From Scytonematopsis contorta HA4267-MV1 (lineage in GTDB: Bacteria > Cyanobacteriota > Cyanobacteriia > Cyanobacteriales > Nostocaceae), in NCBI GenBank assembly GCA_019359035.1, contig JAHHIC010000047.1, forward strand, positions 1-52,079: a DNA stretch of 52,079 nt. The letters are read 5' to 3'. Shown here piece after piece: positions 28,069-36,679 of this stretch. Position numbers and translations under genes: made by a program. The first letter of the stretch is position 1, and each line of letters opens with the position of its first letter. Below the pieces are notes generated by a model. That model did not search any database. It worked only from the letters and a program-made list of their open reading frames with translations, and had not been told where the DNA came from.

Positions 28069-28139
28069 GCCAACAGTCGGATTTGAATCGACGACCTTCC
28101 GATTACAAGTCGGATGCACAACCGCTATGCTATGCTGGC
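28069..28139 (-). tRNA. degenerate duplicate of tRNA-Thr (TGT), probably non-functional
   Basis: A second 71-nt copy. The anticodon arm is identical (loop CTTGTAA). The acceptor has one G-T wobble and the D stem GCAT/GTGC has one wobble. The T stem GTCGA/CCGAC has an A-C mismatch at the position of the nearly universal G53-C61 pair, which normally stabilises the T loop. This argues for a pseudo-tRNA despite an intact promoter. Confidence 0.75.
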
Positions 28140-28158
28140 AAAGCGTAAAATAAAAGTA

Positions 28159-28186
28159 ATTATACCACAATACAGAAGATTGTCAA
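28159..28186 (-). promoter_or_regulatory. consensus sigma-70 promoter of duplicate tRNA-Thr
   Basis: Minus strand TTGACA (28181-28186), 16-bp spacer, TATAAT (28159-28164). It is the same as copy A although the spacer has changed at many positions. Confidence 0.8.
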
Positions 28187-28392
28187 CCATCGCCGTCCTT
28201 CCACATACTCGTCTCTATCTTTAGCCTTATTTTTGAAATAATAGTCCACCTGAAAGTTAATCTATAAGCTTGGACAAAAAGTTTTTACTATAAGTTAATT
28301 GCAAATCTAGAATTGCAAATCTGGTTGCTACTTTCCAGTAAAAGCTGAGTAGCCAAAGTCAGTAAATTTGATTCATCGACAACATCACAAGC

Positions 28393-29313
28393 ATGACAGC
28401 ATTAAGCGGAAGAGACTTACTAAGCCTTAATGACCTCAGTCCACAAGAAGTGCGAGAACTGTTAGAATTAGCGACCCAGCTAAAATCACAAAAATTGAAG
28501 TTACGCTGCGAAAAAGTATTAGGACTACTTTTTTCTAAAGCATCCACTCGCACAAGGGTCAGCTTTACCGTCGCAATGTATCAACTAGGTGGACAAGTAA
28601 TTGACCTTAACCCCAATGTCACCCAAGTTAGTCGTGGAGAACCAGTGCAAGACACCGCTAGGGTATTAGATAGATACTTAGATATTTTAGCAATCCGCAC
28701 CTTTGCCCAAGAGGAATTAGAAACCTTCGCAAACTACGCTCGTGTTCCCGTAATCAACGCACTCACAGATTTGGAACATCCCTGTCAAGTTTTAGCGGAT
28801 TTATTAACTATTCAAGAATGTTTTGGCGATTTATCTGGGTTAACCTTAACTTACGTTGGTGACGGTAACAATGTTGCCAATTCTCTCCTTTTAGGTTGCG
28901 CTTTAGTCGGAATGAATGTCCGAATTGCCATCCCAAATGGTTATGAACCCAACTCCGTAGTTGTCGAACAAGCACGAGCAATTTCTGCTGGTAAAACCGA
29001 AATTCTCATAACTAATGACGCAAAAGCAGCAGCAAAAGGAGTAAACGTCCTTTACACTGATGTGTGGGCAAGCATGGGACAAGAAGAAGAAGCATCCAAT
29101 CGTCTACCAATTTTTCAGCCTTACCAAATCAATGATGCTCTTCTCGGTTTAGCAGACAAACAAGCAATTGTTCTGCACTGCCTACCTGCTCACCGTGGAG
29201 AAGAAATTACCGAAGAAGTAATCGAAGGCTCTCAGTCAAAAGTTTGGGACCAGGCTGAAAACCGACTTCACGTCCAAAAAGCCTTACTAGCAAGCCTTTT
29301 GGGAGCAAAATAA
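28393..29313 (+). CDS. argF: ornithine carbamoyltransferase
   Basis: A 306-residue enzyme that transfers the carbamoyl group from carbamoyl phosphate to ornithine to give citrulline in arginine biosynthesis. Visible are the carbamoyl-phosphate motif SKASTRTRVSF, DLEHPCQVLADLLTI, and HCLPAHRGEE with the ornithine-side Cys. Length is normal. It lies alone; no other arg gene is adjacent. Confidence 0.96.
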   Translation: MTALSGRDLLSLNDLSPQEVRELLELATQLKSQKLKLRCEKVLGLLFSKASTRTRVSFTVAMYQLGGQVIDLNPNVTQVSRGEPVQDTARVLDRYLDILAIRTFAQEELETFANYARVPVINALTDLEHPCQVLADLLTIQECFGDLSGLTLTYVGDGNNVANSLLLGCALVGMNVRIAIPNGYEPNSVVVEQARAISAGKTEILITNDAKAAAKGVNVLYTDVWASMGQEEEASNRLPIFQPYQINDALLGLADKQAIVLHCLPAHRGEEITEEVIEGSQSKVWDQAENRLHVQKALLASLLGAK

Positions 29314-29594
29314 ACAAGATATTGAGCTTTCAGTGAGCTTTCAGCGAGTTTTAAATTTTAAGTTTTGAGTTTTGAATTTAGAATTATTAGTTTGTATTTA
29401 CCAGTTATGGGTTATAATTCTTCAGTAAGTGAGTAAATAATTTCTGAAATTATTACTCTGAACTTATCACTGCTCACTTCTCTTAAACCCCCCCTACTAA
29501 GTACTCACTACTCCCCACTTCCCACCCTCCTCTCCCAATTCTAAATTTTTAAATCAAAAGTTAAAAAATATATGGTAGAAAAGGGGGTTTATGT

Positions 29595-29615
29595 AGTACT
29601 AATGTTCTAGGAACA
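29595..29615. promoter_or_regulatory. LexA box upstream of lexA
   Basis: AGTACTAATGTTCT (29595-29608) fits the cyanobacterial SOS box RGTACNNNDGTWCB at every position. An overlapping palindrome TGTTC-TAG-GAACA (29603-29615) could offer a second half-site. It lies about 40 bp before the lexA start, consistent with autoregulation. The remaining gap 29314-29594 holds AT-rich sequence and C-rich heptamer debris (29487-29535). Confidence 0.75.
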
Positions 29616-29643
29616 TTCGTATTTTCAACTTCCTTAGAAACCG

Positions 29644-30249
29644 ATGGAAAAACTAACCGAAGCCCAAGAAGAACTGTATCAATGGTTGATGGAATACATC
29701 CGAGCTCATCAACATTCGCCATCAATTAGGCAGATGATGCAAGCGATGAATTTAAAATCGCCGGCACCCATTCAAAGTCGTTTGGAGCATTTGCGAACCA
29801 AGGGATATATAGAGTGGAACGAAGGAAAAGCGCGAACAATTAGAGTATTGCGTCAAGCAAAAGCGGGAGTTCCTATATTAGGAACAATATCCGCAGGTGG
29901 TTTAATCGAGCCTTTTACAGAAGCAGAAGAACGTCTGGATTTTACTGCCATTAGTTTCCCTCAGCAGAGTTTTGCTTTGCGGGTAAGTGGTGACAGCATG
30001 GTCGAAGATTCGATAGTTGATGGAGATTTAGTATTATTACGTCCAACTGCCGAACCCGACCAAGTTAAAAACGGTACGATTGTTGCAGCCAGAGTCGAAG
30101 GACATGGAACCACACTCAAACGCTTTTTCCGTAATGGAGACAGAATTACACTTCAACCAGCGAATGTCAAGTACGAACCCATAGAAGTACCAGCAGTCCA
30201 AGTAGAAGTGCAAGGAACGCTCGTCGCTGTTTGGCGAAATTACAATTAG
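29644..30249 (+). CDS. lexA: LexA repressor
   Basis: A 201-residue protein. An N-terminal winged helix (SIRQMMQAMNLKSPAPIQSRLEHL) is followed by the S24 autoproteolysis domain with scissile A84-G85 (TISAGG), nucleophile S118 (GDSMVED) and K159 (TTLKRFF). All three autocleavage residues are present, unlike the cleavage-deficient LexA of some cyanobacteria. An SOS box lies upstream. Confidence 0.95.
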   Translation: MEKLTEAQEELYQWLMEYIRAHQHSPSIRQMMQAMNLKSPAPIQSRLEHLRTKGYIEWNEGKARTIRVLRQAKAGVPILGTISAGGLIEPFTEAEERLDFTAISFPQQSFALRVSGDSMVEDSIVDGDLVLLRPTAEPDQVKNGTIVAARVEGHGTTLKRFFRNGDRITLQPANVKYEPIEVPAVQVEVQGTLVAVWRNYN

Positions 30250-30251
30250 AA

Positions 30252-30301
30252 AGTGGTAATGGGTAATGGGTAATGGGTAATGGGTAATGGGTAATGGGTA
30301 A
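30252..30301. repeat. STRR heptamer GGTAATG, about 7 units
   Basis: Perfect tandem GGTAATG units directly after the lexA stop. Confidence 0.92.
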
Positions 30302-30365
30302 TTGTTATTGATGAAGACTTTTGCCTTCGCATTATCAGTGATAACAAACCTTCTTCTTAGTTACC

Positions 30366-30450
30366 CATTCCCAATTAATTCCCCACTCCCCACTCCCCAC
30401 TCCCCACTCCCAATTCCCCACTCCCCATTCCCCATTCCCCACTCCCCTCT
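30366..30450. repeat. STRR C-rich heptamers abutting the Dnd helicase start
   Basis: Repeats of CCCCACT, CCCCATT and CCCAATT ending a few bases before the ATG at 30455. They replace a Shine-Dalgarno sequence and keep an upstream frame open ([13 protein letters not shown]), which I regard as artefact. Confidence 0.9.
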
Positions 30451-30454
30451 TTCC

Positions 30455-31948
30455 ATGTACCTAGCACAGAAGCCTATTCTCAGACTTGTATCTCCATATA
30501 AATGGACTACGAGGGAAAATAAGGGCAGTTATAGATATGGAAATTTTCAGCCTTCTTCACGACCACTACCAGGATGTCCACAACTACCTGCATCTGTGCA
30601 GCTACGAGAATATCAACTTCAAGCAGTAAATAGCTGGTTTGTCAATAACGGTAGAGGAACTTTAAAAATGGCAACAGGTAGTGGAAAGACCTGTACCGCA
30701 TTAGCAATCGCTAGTGAATTATATAAACAAATAAACTTACAAGTATTATTAGTAGTATGTCCTTATCGCCATCTTGTCACGCAATGGGCAAGAGAATGTG
30801 AAAAATTTAATTTAAAACCAATTTTAGCGTTTGAAAATGTTCGTAGTTGGCAAAGTCAGCTTTCTGCACAACTATACAATATTCATACAGGTTCTCAACA
30901 GTTTATAACAGTTATTACAACTAACTCAACATTAATCAGCGAAGGATTTCAATCGCAAATTAAATATTTCCCCGAAAAGACATTAATTGTCGGAGACGAA
31001 GCCCATAATTTAGGTGCCCCCAAACTAGAAGAAAGCTTACCACGTAGTATTGGTTTGCGATTGGCTTTGTCTGCAACACCCGAAAGATTTTTTGATGAAA
31101 GCGGGACTCAATCTTTATTTGGCTATTTTGGAGATGTTCTACAACCAGAATTTACATTAAAAGATGCTATCGACCAAGGTGCTTTAGTACATTATCTTTA
31201 CCATCCGATTTTAGTAGAACTAACCGAAGAAGAAAGTTATGCTTATGCTAAATTATCCCAAAAAATCGGACGCATTCTATTATATAGAGATAAAAATTTA
31301 GAGGATTTAGGCAATTTTGAGAATAACGAAGATTTAAAACCACTGTTAATGCAAAGAGCGCGATTAATAGGAGCGGCAGAAAACAAACTACATGCTTTAC
31401 GCGAATTGATGCAAAATCGTAAAGAAACTGCACACACACTTTTTTATTGTGGTGACGGTTCCCTAGAAGAAAGACAAAGCTCTAACTTACGTCAACTAAA
31501 AGCAGTCTCTCGTATTTTAGGAGTCGAATTAGGTTATAAGGTGAGTACATATACTGCCTATACCCCTTTAAAAGAAAGAGAAATATTGCGTCAACAATTT
31601 GAAACAGGTGAATTACAAGGGTTAATAGCAATTCGTTGCTTAGATGAAGGGGTAGATATTCCCGCAATTCAAACCGCAGTCATTTTAGCTAGTTCGGTCA
31701 ACCCCCGACAATTTATTCAACGACGTGGAAGAGTTTTGCGACCTCACCCAGGAAAAGAACGAGCTACAATTTTTGACATGATTGTTCTACCACCAGAGTT
31801 AGATAGAAACGCATTGGAAACAGAACGTAATTTATTAAGAAAAGAACTACTCCGCTTCGTGGAATTCGCTGACTTAGCAGATAATGCTGGTGAAGCGAGG
31901 ATGAAACTACTGGAATTACAAAAGCGTTATAACTTGCTTGATATTTGA
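30455..31948 (+). CDS. DNA phosphorothioation system restriction enzyme, SF2 helicase type
   Basis: A 497-residue DEAD/DEAH-box superfamily 2 protein. Q-like LREYQLQAV, Walker A ATGSGKT (73-79), DEAH at 181-184, SATPER near 206 and motif VI QRRGRVLRP near 422 are all present. I recognise it as the type III restriction-like helicase family often clustered with dnd genes and thought to act in phosphorothioation-dependent restriction; no separate nuclease domain is visible. The upstream in-frame ORF to 30302 is translated heptamer repeat, so I place the start at ATG 30455 (MYLAQKPILRLV). It lies 4.7 kb beyond the second DGQHR region and heads the island. Confidence 0.8.
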   Translation: MYLAQKPILRLVSPYKWTTRENKGSYRYGNFQPSSRPLPGCPQLPASVQLREYQLQAVNSWFVNNGRGTLKMATGSGKTCTALAIASELYKQINLQVLLVVCPYRHLVTQWARECEKFNLKPILAFENVRSWQSQLSAQLYNIHTGSQQFITVITTNSTLISEGFQSQIKYFPEKTLIVGDEAHNLGAPKLEESLPRSIGLRLALSATPERFFDESGTQSLFGYFGDVLQPEFTLKDAIDQGALVHYLYHPILVELTEEESYAYAKLSQKIGRILLYRDKNLEDLGNFENNEDLKPLLMQRARLIGAAENKLHALRELMQNRKETAHTLFYCGDGSLEERQSSNLRQLKAVSRILGVELGYKVSTYTAYTPLKEREILRQQFETGELQGLIAIRCLDEGVDIPAIQTAVILASSVNPRQFIQRRGRVLRPHPGKERATIFDMIVLPPELDRNALETERNLLRKELLRFVEFADLADNAGEARMKLLELQKRYNLLDI

Positions 31949-31952
31949 TGTG

Positions 31953-31998
31953 ACCTAACCCCCCTACCCCCCACAGACCGATGAGGGAAGGGGGGAAT
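31953..31998. repeat. 46-bp inverted repeat, left copy
   Basis: ACCTAACCCCCCTACCCCCC and onward to GGGAAGGGGGGAAT is the exact reverse complement of 39880-39925. The two copies face each other across 7.9 kb of the Dnd island. Related but shorter copies lie at 8356-8395. Confidence 0.93.
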
Positions 31999-32196
31999 TC
32001 AAAGAGCTTTGCTGAAGTGGGGAGAGGTTTAGATAAGTGTTCTTATAAAGTCTTAAATAACACGTATATCTCCACTAAATAACGAGAAATCAAGCAATAC
32101 AAACGCCTTATTAGCATACTTGAATACAGAGCATTTACGGATAGTAAAAAATTAATTTACGACATAAAATAGTATCAAAATACTTACTTATAAATA

Positions 32197-32370
32197 ATGA
32201 AAAAAGAGCCAAATATTGAGGATGTGCAACAACCTATCACAAGTGCATCTCCAGAAGTGCGAGAAATTATTGAAAAAGTATGGAAGCTAGAAAAAAGTAG
32301 GCTGGATAAAAAATTAAACACCCACATCAACGATGACATATTAACAATTATTAAAGAAGTCGTCCAATGA
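32197..32370 (+). CDS. 57-residue Dnd-island protein, unknown function
   Basis: A short gene starting ATG AAA AAA GAG (MKKEPNIEDVQQ) and ending in KEVVQ. Its TGA (32368-32370) overlaps the ATG of the following ATPase (32367-32369) in an ATGA junction, the classic sign of translational coupling and the main reason to believe it. Sequence is charged and helical (EVREIIEKVWKLEKSRLDKK), with no membrane segment or cysteines. It is probably an accessory subunit of the ATPase; I do not recognise the family. Confidence 0.7.
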   Translation: MKKEPNIEDVQQPITSASPEVREIIEKVWKLEKSRLDKKLNTHINDDILTIIKEVVQ

Positions 32371-34430
32371 AGTTAATATCAATCAGGCTCTGCAACTTCC
32401 GCTCGTTTTACGGAAAAACCCCAGAAATAATGCTAGCGGGTGGTAATATTCGTAACACAACAATTATTCACGGTAACACGGGAACAGGAAAAACTAGCTT
32501 ATTAAATGCATTTACTTGGGTTCTTTACGAAAAGTTTAGTGCAGCATTTGCATTACCAGACCAATTAGTTAATAAAAGAGCGATAGCAGAAGCGCAAAAA
32601 GGAGAAAGTATTGAATGTTGGGTAGAAATAGCTTGGGAACATGACGCAAAAAACTATCGAGTAAAACGAGAATGTAGGGTTTATAAAAATGCAACAGATA
32701 TAGAACCCGGAAAAACAAAATTGTATATGCAAATTGCAGGGGATGATGGTAAATGGTATTTTCCCACTCAGCAACCCGAAGAGATAATTAATCAGATTTT
32801 ACCTAGTAGTTTACATAAATATTTTTTCTTTGACGGAGAACGCATAGAACATATTGTACGTGCCGATAAAAAAGCGGAAATTGCAGAAGCAATGAAAATG
32901 CTTTTGGGTGTGGAGGTAATTAACCGTTCTATTAAACATTTAGGGGAAGCTAAAAAGAGTTTAGAGGGAGAATTAAAAGTAATTGGAGATGCAGAAATTC
33001 GTCAGATTTTAAGCAAGCAAACAAAAATTGAGCTAGAAATTGAAAAAATTAAAAAGAGAAATTACGAAATTGGTCAAGAATTAGAACATCAAAATACTTT
33101 TAAGAAAGATACCAGCAATCGCTTACGTGAGCTTAGTGCTGCAAAAGAGTTAGATGAACGACGACAAAGTTTAGAAGTTCAGAAAAAATCCTACCAAGGA
33201 CAACTAGTTAAAGCTAAAAATACTGTAAAAAAAATTATTTCCTCACGTGGTTATACTGTTTTACTTCCGGAAACAACTACGAGATTTCGCGAGATTGTCA
33301 GAAATTCAAAACGTGAGGGAGAAATAACAACAAAAGTTTCGCGAGAAATTCTTCAAGAACTAATGGATAGAGGTCGTTGTATTTGTAGTGCTGCTTTAAA
33401 AGAGGGAACCAGTACTCGTAGATGTATTCAAGAATTGTTAAAAAATGCTACTTCTTCAGGAGTTGAAGAAACAGCTTTTAGGATGGGAGTACAAGTAGAT
33501 GAAGTTGATAAAGTAGCAAGTGTTTTTTGGGAAGAAATAGATAAAGAACAAGCAAGGATTAATGAAATCAAACAAATTATTTCTCAAGTAGAAGAAGAGT
33601 TAGATAGCATTCAAGAGCGATTAAGAAAATCACCCGAAGAGGAAATTCGTGGTTTACAAAAACGATTGGATGAAATTGAAAAGAAAATCATTGAGTTAAC
33701 TTTAGAACAAGGTAGAAACCAGCAGAAGTTTGAGATACTTAATTCTGATTTGGATGCTGTGAATAAAGAAATTGCTAAACAAAAAGTGAATGAAGTTAAA
33801 CAAGCTTTAGTGCAACGTCGTATAAACTCAGTTCGAGATGCGATTGATGTATTAACAGAAGTTAAAACACGACAAGAAAAGAATTTTCGCTGGCAATTAG
33901 AAAAACGAGTACAGGAGATTTTTAGAGAAATTTCATTTACTCCTTATTTTCCGAAAATTACCGATAAATACGAGCTATTTTTAATGGAAAATACCTCCGG
34001 TGTAGAAATGCCTGTGGCTGCTTCTACTGGAGAAAATCAAATTTTGTGTTTATCTTTTATTAGTGCCATCATGGATAGAGTCAGGGAGTGGAGCGAAAAG
34101 AAAAAAATGCTCATGCTCCCAGAAAGCAGCACTTTTCCATTAATTATGGATTCCGCTTTTGGTAGCTTAGATGAAATTTCTCGTCGGCACGTAGCAACAG
34201 TTATTCCCAGGTTGGCTAATCAATTACTAGTTTTGGTCAGTAAAACTCAATGGCGTTTTGAAGTAGAAGAGCAAATGGAAGAGAGAGTTGGTAAAGAGTA
34301 TGTGCTAACTTGTTACTCTCCGAGAGATGATTGCCAGCTAGATGATATTGATTTACATGGGGAGAGATATTCTTTAATTAGGAAGAGTCCTAATGATTTT
34401 GAATATACCGAAATTATCGAAGTGAGGTAG
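32367..34430 (+). CDS. DndD-like SMC/Rad50-type ATPase
   Basis: A 687-residue protein. N-terminal ATPase lobe: IRLCNFRSFYG, Walker A GNTGTGKTS near 36-44, and FFFDGERIEHI (in DndD the equivalent is FLFDGEQVKEL). Long coiled coils flank a central cysteine cluster C338-x-C340 ... C353 (GRCICSAALKEGTSTRRC), at the place of a Rad50 zinc hook. The C-terminal lobe has a signature STGENQILCLSF and Walker B PLIMDSAFGSLDE. It is a paralogue of the DndD at 43459 but clearly different. Translationally coupled to the 57-residue gene. In the Dnd family DndD is an ATPase that supports sulfur insertion; whether this one serves modification or restriction is unknown. Confidence 0.82.
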   Translation: MKLISIRLCNFRSFYGKTPEIMLAGGNIRNTTIIHGNTGTGKTSLLNAFTWVLYEKFSAAFALPDQLVNKRAIAEAQKGESIECWVEIAWEHDAKNYRVKRECRVYKNATDIEPGKTKLYMQIAGDDGKWYFPTQQPEEIINQILPSSLHKYFFFDGERIEHIVRADKKAEIAEAMKMLLGVEVINRSIKHLGEAKKSLEGELKVIGDAEIRQILSKQTKIELEIEKIKKRNYEIGQELEHQNTFKKDTSNRLRELSAAKELDERRQSLEVQKKSYQGQLVKAKNTVKKIISSRGYTVLLPETTTRFREIVRNSKREGEITTKVSREILQELMDRGRCICSAALKEGTSTRRCIQELLKNATSSGVEETAFRMGVQVDEVDKVASVFWEEIDKEQARINEIKQIISQVEEELDSIQERLRKSPEEEIRGLQKRLDEIEKKIIELTLEQGRNQQKFEILNSDLDAVNKEIAKQKVNEVKQALVQRRINSVRDAIDVLTEVKTRQEKNFRWQLEKRVQEIFREISFTPYFPKITDKYELFLMENTSGVEMPVAASTGENQILCLSFISAIMDRVREWSEKKKMLMLPESSTFPLIMDSAFGSLDEISRRHVATVIPRLANQLLVLVSKTQWRFEVEEQMEERVGKEYVLTCYSPRDDCQLDDIDLHGERYSLIRKSPNDFEYTEIIEVR

Positions 34431-34455
34431 GTTGGGTTGACGAAGGAAACCCAAC
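34427..34455. repeat. GTAGGTTGGGTT-family hairpin, copy 2
   Basis: GTTGGGTT ... AAACCCAAC stem (34431-34455), starting inside the ATPase stop codon region. It may act as a weak terminator. Confidence 0.6.
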
Positions 34456-34473
34456 ATTTTCAAGAGAATAATT

Positions 34474-34579
34474 AGAAAGTAGCCAGAAAGAAAGCCAGAA
34501 AGAAAGCCAGAAAGAAAGCCAGAAAGAAAGCCAGGGAATAAATTCCCTGTCTAAAAGCTAAACTCCTCTAAAGAGGAGT
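34474..34579 (+). repeat. compound element copy A: 12-bp array plus two hairpins
   Basis: One 11-bp and four 12-bp units AGAAAGAAAGCC (34474-34532) are followed by hairpin 1 CAGGGAATAAATTCCCTG (34532-34549), the linker TCTAAAAGCTAA, and hairpin 2 ACTCCTCTAAAGAGGAGT (34562-34579). Copies B and C keep this order with different arrays. Confidence 0.9.
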
Positions 34580-34633
34580 GAGGATTTGGATTCTTTTTTT
34601 CATATTTAAGTAAGTTATTGGGTGGTATTTTTT

Positions 34634-36016
34634 ATGATATTTATTGTTGAAAAGTCATTAAATAATTTGAGTCAGCTTGAAGCTTTGGTGTTAATTAATC
34701 AATGGGCTAAAGTGCAAGTTTATTTTCGGTATGACGATAAAAATAAGCTAGATGAAATCAAACATCAAAAAATCCAAGAATTGTTCAACTCTGGAATTTT
34801 AGAAATAACTAAAGTGATTGTAGGAGAATCTCCTTTTTTCCAGAAAATGCAGGAGGAAATAAAATTAGGAGGTAAAAATTTAAATTGGTTTGATGATTGC
34901 TGTACTGTAGATGAATTAATGAGGGAAAGTGATACTTATCAGCATTATAGTTCTCTTTCTAAATTGTATTGCGGTGAATTTCAAAAGCTGAAAGATGAGG
35001 AACAGTACTCTTATGAGCTAGAAAAATATGCAATACAAATGCAACAATATCAGCAAGAATTAGAACAGTACCAACTTATAAATACAGAAAGAGATGTTCA
35101 AAAGAAAGAAAATGAAGCTTTAATCAAAGAATATGAGATTAAATTATATACTCGTTTCAAAAGTTTTTTACTTACTTTAGACAATTTATCTGAAGACGAA
35201 AAAAAGTTTATTAATAAATGGAATATTACAAAATTAAGCGAACACCAGAAACAACGTATTAATCGTTGTATCCGTGAAAGGAAGTTTGATTACGAACCTA
35301 AACCTAAAAAAATTCGTTTCCCTTACCTTCCATATATTTGGAAACCTCATGAACCTGAACGTTATATTGAAATAGAACCTGAGAGCTATGAATATGGGAC
35401 AGTTTCTGAGGTTGACTTAGCTATAGATTGGGTAAAATCATTTAATAAAAAATTTCAAATTCAAAAATTAAATGAAAATTTTTTATGCAAATTAGAGGAT
35501 AAAATATCTGATAACGTTTTTGCATTTTATAAAGAGCAAGCTTTGTTAATTTTTCAGAAAATTTTGCGAGGTAATAAAGGGTTTAGGACTCCAAAAGATA
35601 TTTATAACGCTTTAACTAGCTTACCTATAGATTATGGATATTTAGGGATGGAATTAACTTATGATGATTTTTGTAAGTGGCATGAGGTAAACTTATCACA
35701 TACAGGTTTCTGGTTAATTGAATTTAAATCTACTTTACATCCAGAAATTTTATTTCATATTCCCTATGACCAAAATAAAGAGAAATTCACTTTAGAAGTT
35801 CCTCACGAAAAATCTAATATAGAAAATTATGTTAGGGAAGTAAGTGACGAACAGCAGAAATTGTACCCAATAGAAAAATTGGTAGAATTGTTGGGTTACA
35901 CCTCAGATGATTTCCCCTATAAATTGCAACATTACCAGCGACGTTCATACTGTTGTTGCTCCGATGAAGAAGATTGCGAATATGAAGAGGTTGAAGATGA
36001 TGGCTTATATTTGTAA
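34634..36016 (+). CDS. unrecognised 460-residue protein of the Dnd island
   Basis: No domain recognised. The N terminus has a mixed alpha/beta look ([34 protein letters not shown]), which could be a small PIN-like or Rossmann fold, but I see no catalytic set. Residues about 120-180 are Gln/Glu-rich coiled coil ([17 protein letters not shown]). A basic Pro-rich segment [20 protein letters not shown] lies in the middle, [20 protein letters not shown] near 365-385, and the tail is [19 protein letters not shown] prefer the ATG at 34634 to the GTG at 34622, since GGGTGG precedes it. It lies between the DndD-like ATPase and Uma2 genes. Confidence 0.6.
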   Translation: MIFIVEKSLNNLSQLEALVLINQWAKVQVYFRYDDKNKLDEIKHQKIQELFNSGILEITKVIVGESPFFQKMQEEIKLGGKNLNWFDDCCTVDELMRESDTYQHYSSLSKLYCGEFQKLKDEEQYSYELEKYAIQMQQYQQELEQYQLINTERDVQKKENEALIKEYEIKLYTRFKSFLLTLDNLSEDEKKFINKWNITKLSEHQKQRINRCIRERKFDYEPKPKKIRFPYLPYIWKPHEPERYIEIEPESYEYGTVSEVDLAIDWVKSFNKKFQIQKLNENFLCKLEDKISDNVFAFYKEQALLIFQKILRGNKGFRTPKDIYNALTSLPIDYGYLGMELTYDDFCKWHEVNLSHTGFWLIEFKSTLHPEILFHIPYDQNKEKFTLEVPHEKSNIENYVREVSDEQQKLYPIEKLVELLGYTSDDFPYKLQHYQRRSYCCCSDEEDCEYEEVEDDGLYL

Positions 36017-36036
36017 GTAAACTCAGCAGTAATTTT

Positions 36037-36606
36037 ATGGTTACAGTACCACAACCAAATTATATGACTCCCCAAGATTATTTAGAGTGGGAGAAACGTC
36101 AAGAAATTAAATATGAGTACGTTAACGGTGAAGTTTTCGCAATGACCGGGAGTACTATTCCCCATAATATTGTTGCTGTAAACCTTAGTACTGCGTTAAA
36201 AAATCATCTACAAGGTGGTTCTTGCATTATTTATACCTCGGACGCAAAATTAGGTGTAACCGAAGATGGTCTTTTTCATTACCCAGATACGATGGTCAGT
36301 TGTAACGAAAGAGATAGAAAAGCAATTCAGTTTATTCAGTATCCTTGCTTAATTGTCGAAGTTCTTTCCCCCAGTACGGAAGCTTATGACAGAGGAGGTA
36401 AATTTAAGCATTATCGTCGTATCGAGACTTTAAAAGAGTATGTCCTTATCGACGCAGAAAAAATTAGCGTCGAGTGCTTTCGATTGAATGAAAAGGGTAT
36501 TTGGGAGTTGCATTCTTTTGAACAGGGGGATGAGGTGCTGTTAACGAGTGTTAATTTTCGCTTCCCAATATCCCTTGTTTATGAAAATGTTGTTTTTCCT
36601 AGTTAA
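36037..36606 (+). CDS. Uma2 family (DUF820) putative endonuclease 1
   Basis: A 189-residue PD-(D/E)XK-fold protein. [30 protein letters not shown] and [44 protein letters not shown] show the acidic pair and the E-V-L-S-P motif typical of the family. Uma2 genes are numerous in cyanobacteria, with largely unknown roles; their presence here may be coincidental. Starts 20 bp after the previous stop. Confidence 0.87.
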   Translation: MVTVPQPNYMTPQDYLEWEKRQEIKYEYVNGEVFAMTGSTIPHNIVAVNLSTALKNHLQGGSCIIYTSDAKLGVTEDGLFHYPDTMVSCNERDRKAIQFIQYPCLIVEVLSPSTEAYDRGGKFKHYRRIETLKEYVLIDAEKISVECFRLNEKGIWELHSFEQGDEVLLTSVNFRFPISLVYENVVFPS

Positions 36607-36679
36607 CAATTTGCGATAAGTTCTTTGGTTGTCGCTAAACTAACGATAAATCTTTTATTTATCACGTCTATATATATAT

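Larger units (their letters stand above)
28069..28300. repeat. segmental duplication, copy B
   Basis: Homologous to 27003-27240 at a period of about 1066 bp, in direct orientation. The remaining part of the 27958-28392 gap holds AT-rich leader sequence of argF. No integrase gene is nearby. Confidence 0.92.

Noticed and set aside
27003-28300. Integrative element using tRNA-Thr as attachment site
   Set aside because: No integrase or excisionase lies between the tRNA copies, and the duplication extends upstream of the tRNA rather than its 3' end only; a segmental duplication fits better.
30302-30454. N-terminal extension of the Dnd helicase
   Set aside because: The added residues ([12 protein letters not shown] type) are translated heptamer repeat; the ATG at 30455 starts the family-like sequence.
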